A DNA stretch of 5,694 nucleotides from Nitrospirota bacterium (GTDB taxonomy: Bacteria > Nitrospirota > Nitrospiria > JACQBZ01). How positions within the stretch are numbered: the stretch's first letter is position 1; each line of letters starts with the position of its first letter. The translations under genes and the position numbers were made by a program. Shown piece after piece: positions 5,053-5,694 of the stretch. The stretch lies in NCBI GenBank assembly GCA_016198945.1, contig JACQHO010000165.1, forward strand, positions 1 through 5,694. Reading direction: 5' to 3'. The notes beneath the pieces are model-generated. The model did not search any database. It had not been told where the DNA came from and worked only from the letters and a program-made list of their open reading frames with translations.

Positions 5053-5127
5053 ACTATTTACCTTTACATCTTTGCGGGAAATTTCGGTAAATAGTGACTG
5101 GTAAATCGTAAATAGGGAAGGCTATTT
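5053..5127. repeat. TAAATAG-family inverted repeats between the palindrome and the S23 gene
   Basis: ACTATTTACC (5053-5062) is perfectly complementary to GGTAAATAGT (5086-5095). Further GGTAAAT (5100-5106) and GTAAATAG (5108-5115) copies follow as direct repeats of the right arm. The last copy forms AAATAG (5110-5115) against CTATTT (5122-5127) around GGAAGG, and this small palindrome contains the stop codon of the S23-like gene. The cluster is AT-rich, unlike the GC-rich surroundings, which suggests foreign or repeat-derived DNA. Confidence 0.75.
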
Positions 5128-5475
5128 CTCCACGTTCTGAACGAGCTTGGTCAACATCCTGGCAATGACATCCACTTCATTCTTGAAATTCTCATAAACC
5201 GGATCATCGATCAGTTTTTTCCTATGCAGCAGATCGAGTATCGGCACGCACTCATACGCCGACCCACGAGCGATTAAATAGAACTGCTTTTTGTCCTTTG
5301 GATGCCACCGCCCGCTGCCCTCGGCGATGTTCAAAGAAATCGAGAGCGCGGCACGACGCAACTGGTTAGCAAGGGGATAGTTGCCTTTAGCAACGGTTTC
5401 ACATAGCGTCTCGATCGTCTCCGCCCAACTTACCGCCCTCTGATACACTTCGAGTTTTTCAAACAAGAATCCCAT
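5122..5475 (-). CDS. Four-helix-bundle protein, S23/IVP family
   Basis: This is a 117-residue protein of the S23/IVP four-helix-bundle family (TIGR02436 type), first described from intervening sequences in 23S rRNA genes of Leptospira and relatives. It shares its fold with Avd proteins of diversity-generating retroelements. Its function is not established; nucleic-acid binding is suspected for the family. The start FEKLEVYQRAV (5-15), the signature YPLANQLRRAALS (33-45) with NIAEGSGR (49-56), and the ARGSAYE block (69-75) are classic. I use the ATG at 5473-5475 because the family begins at MGFxFEKL. A GTG at 5503-5505 would add 10 atypical residues. Neither start has a clear Shine-Dalgarno site. 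No 23S rRNA or reverse transcriptase is visible here. It converges on the tRNA-Glu gene and ends inside the repeat cluster. Confidence 0.9.
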   Translation of the reverse strand: MGFLFEKLEVYQRAVSWAETIETLCETVAKGNYPLANQLRRAALSISLNIAEGSGRWHPKDKKQFYLIARGSAYECVPILDLLHRKKLIDDPVYENFKNEVDVIARMLTKLVQNVEK

Positions 5476-5694
5476 GGCAAAGGGAAGGAGCAATTCCGAT
5501 GCCACGGGATTTCGGGTTACAGGCGGGACTCTCGATGAGACCTTTGGAAATCGGATAGTCTAAGCGGTGAGTGTCGATATGAACTGGCGTTCACTTTAGC
5601 GCATCATCCATTGCTCTGCTGCTATATTGCTCCACTGTTCTATTTTCCCGCCCTTCACCCCCGCCCGCCGCGGTCACCTCAAATGGTTCTCCGA
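5476..5694. other. Non-coding stretch upstream of the S23 gene
   Basis: I see no gene with a recognisable product here. The part next to the gene should hold its promoter and leader, but I cannot identify convincing -35 and -10 elements or a Shine-Dalgarno site. The right end (5643-5694) is C-rich and may be the edge of another locus. Confidence 0.5.
5610..5641. repeat. Degenerate 16-bp tandem duplication
   Basis: Two adjacent 16-base units start with ATTGCTC at 5610 and 5626 and agree at 12 of 16 positions, with a shared CTG at the tenth to twelfth bases. It lies on the far side of the S23 gene from the TAAATAG repeats. The duplication is weak and may be a decayed repeat array. Confidence 0.4.

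Noticed and set aside
5021..5127. A CRISPR array
   Set aside because: Repeats are too short and unevenly spaced, and are mainly inverted rather than direct, with no constant spacer length.
5122..5475. A diversity-generating retroelement accessory gene (avd)
   Set aside because: The fold family is shared, but no reverse transcriptase, template repeat or variable repeat is visible; the stand-alone S23/IVP label is safer.
5000..5694. A tRNA attachment site with a matching direct repeat
   Set aside because: No second copy of the tRNA 3' end (the TTCGAATCCCGCTGGGACCA region) occurs in the window, and no integrase is present.

Overview
The window looks like bacterial chromosome from a GC-rich Gram-negative-type organism. 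The gene order ffh-rpsP-khpA-rimM, GTG starts with good Shine-Dalgarno sites, LuxR-type regulators and a dispersed S23-like four-helix-bundle gene would suit Nitrospirota or a deltaproteobacterial-type lineage. That placement is an inference from gene content; nothing in the sequence proves it.

Left half (1-2640, minus strand): a housekeeping translation and secretion operon, transcribed right to left. ffh (the protein of the signal recognition particle) comes first behind a good sigma70-type promoter at 2555-2583. It is followed by rpsP (ribosomal protein S16), khpA (a small KH-domain RNA-binding protein) and rimM (a 30S maturation factor), which runs off the left edge. trmD and rplS would be expected beyond it.

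Centre (2637-4808): a regulatory island. A LuxR-family regulator that keeps much of the acyl-homoserine-lactone-binding domain signature is on the minus strand. It diverges from a second LuxR/GerE-type regulator on the plus strand, which has a helical N-terminal domain resembling RsbR-type sensors and no receiver domain. Behind the second regulator lies a single-domain CheY-like response regulator. The 265-bp divergent spacer holds several imperfect palindromes, some overlapping candidate promoters or the start codon. The 5' part of the response-regulator gene carries a perfect 9-bp hairpin.

Right part (4809-5694): a strong promoter (TTGACA-18-CATAAT) drives a tRNA-Glu(CTC) gene. Immediately after the tRNA comes a roughly 100-bp cluster of palindromes and inverted repeats (GAAATTTCCC and ACTATTTACC families). 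These lead into a convergent S23/IVP-type four-helix-bundle gene whose stop codon lies inside the last small palindrome. Beyond that gene there is about 200 bp of non-coding sequence with a degenerate 16-bp tandem duplication. The tRNA-palindrome-S23 arrangement is the part of the window least explained by ordinary genes and looks like an inserted cassette, though mobility is not demonstrated.
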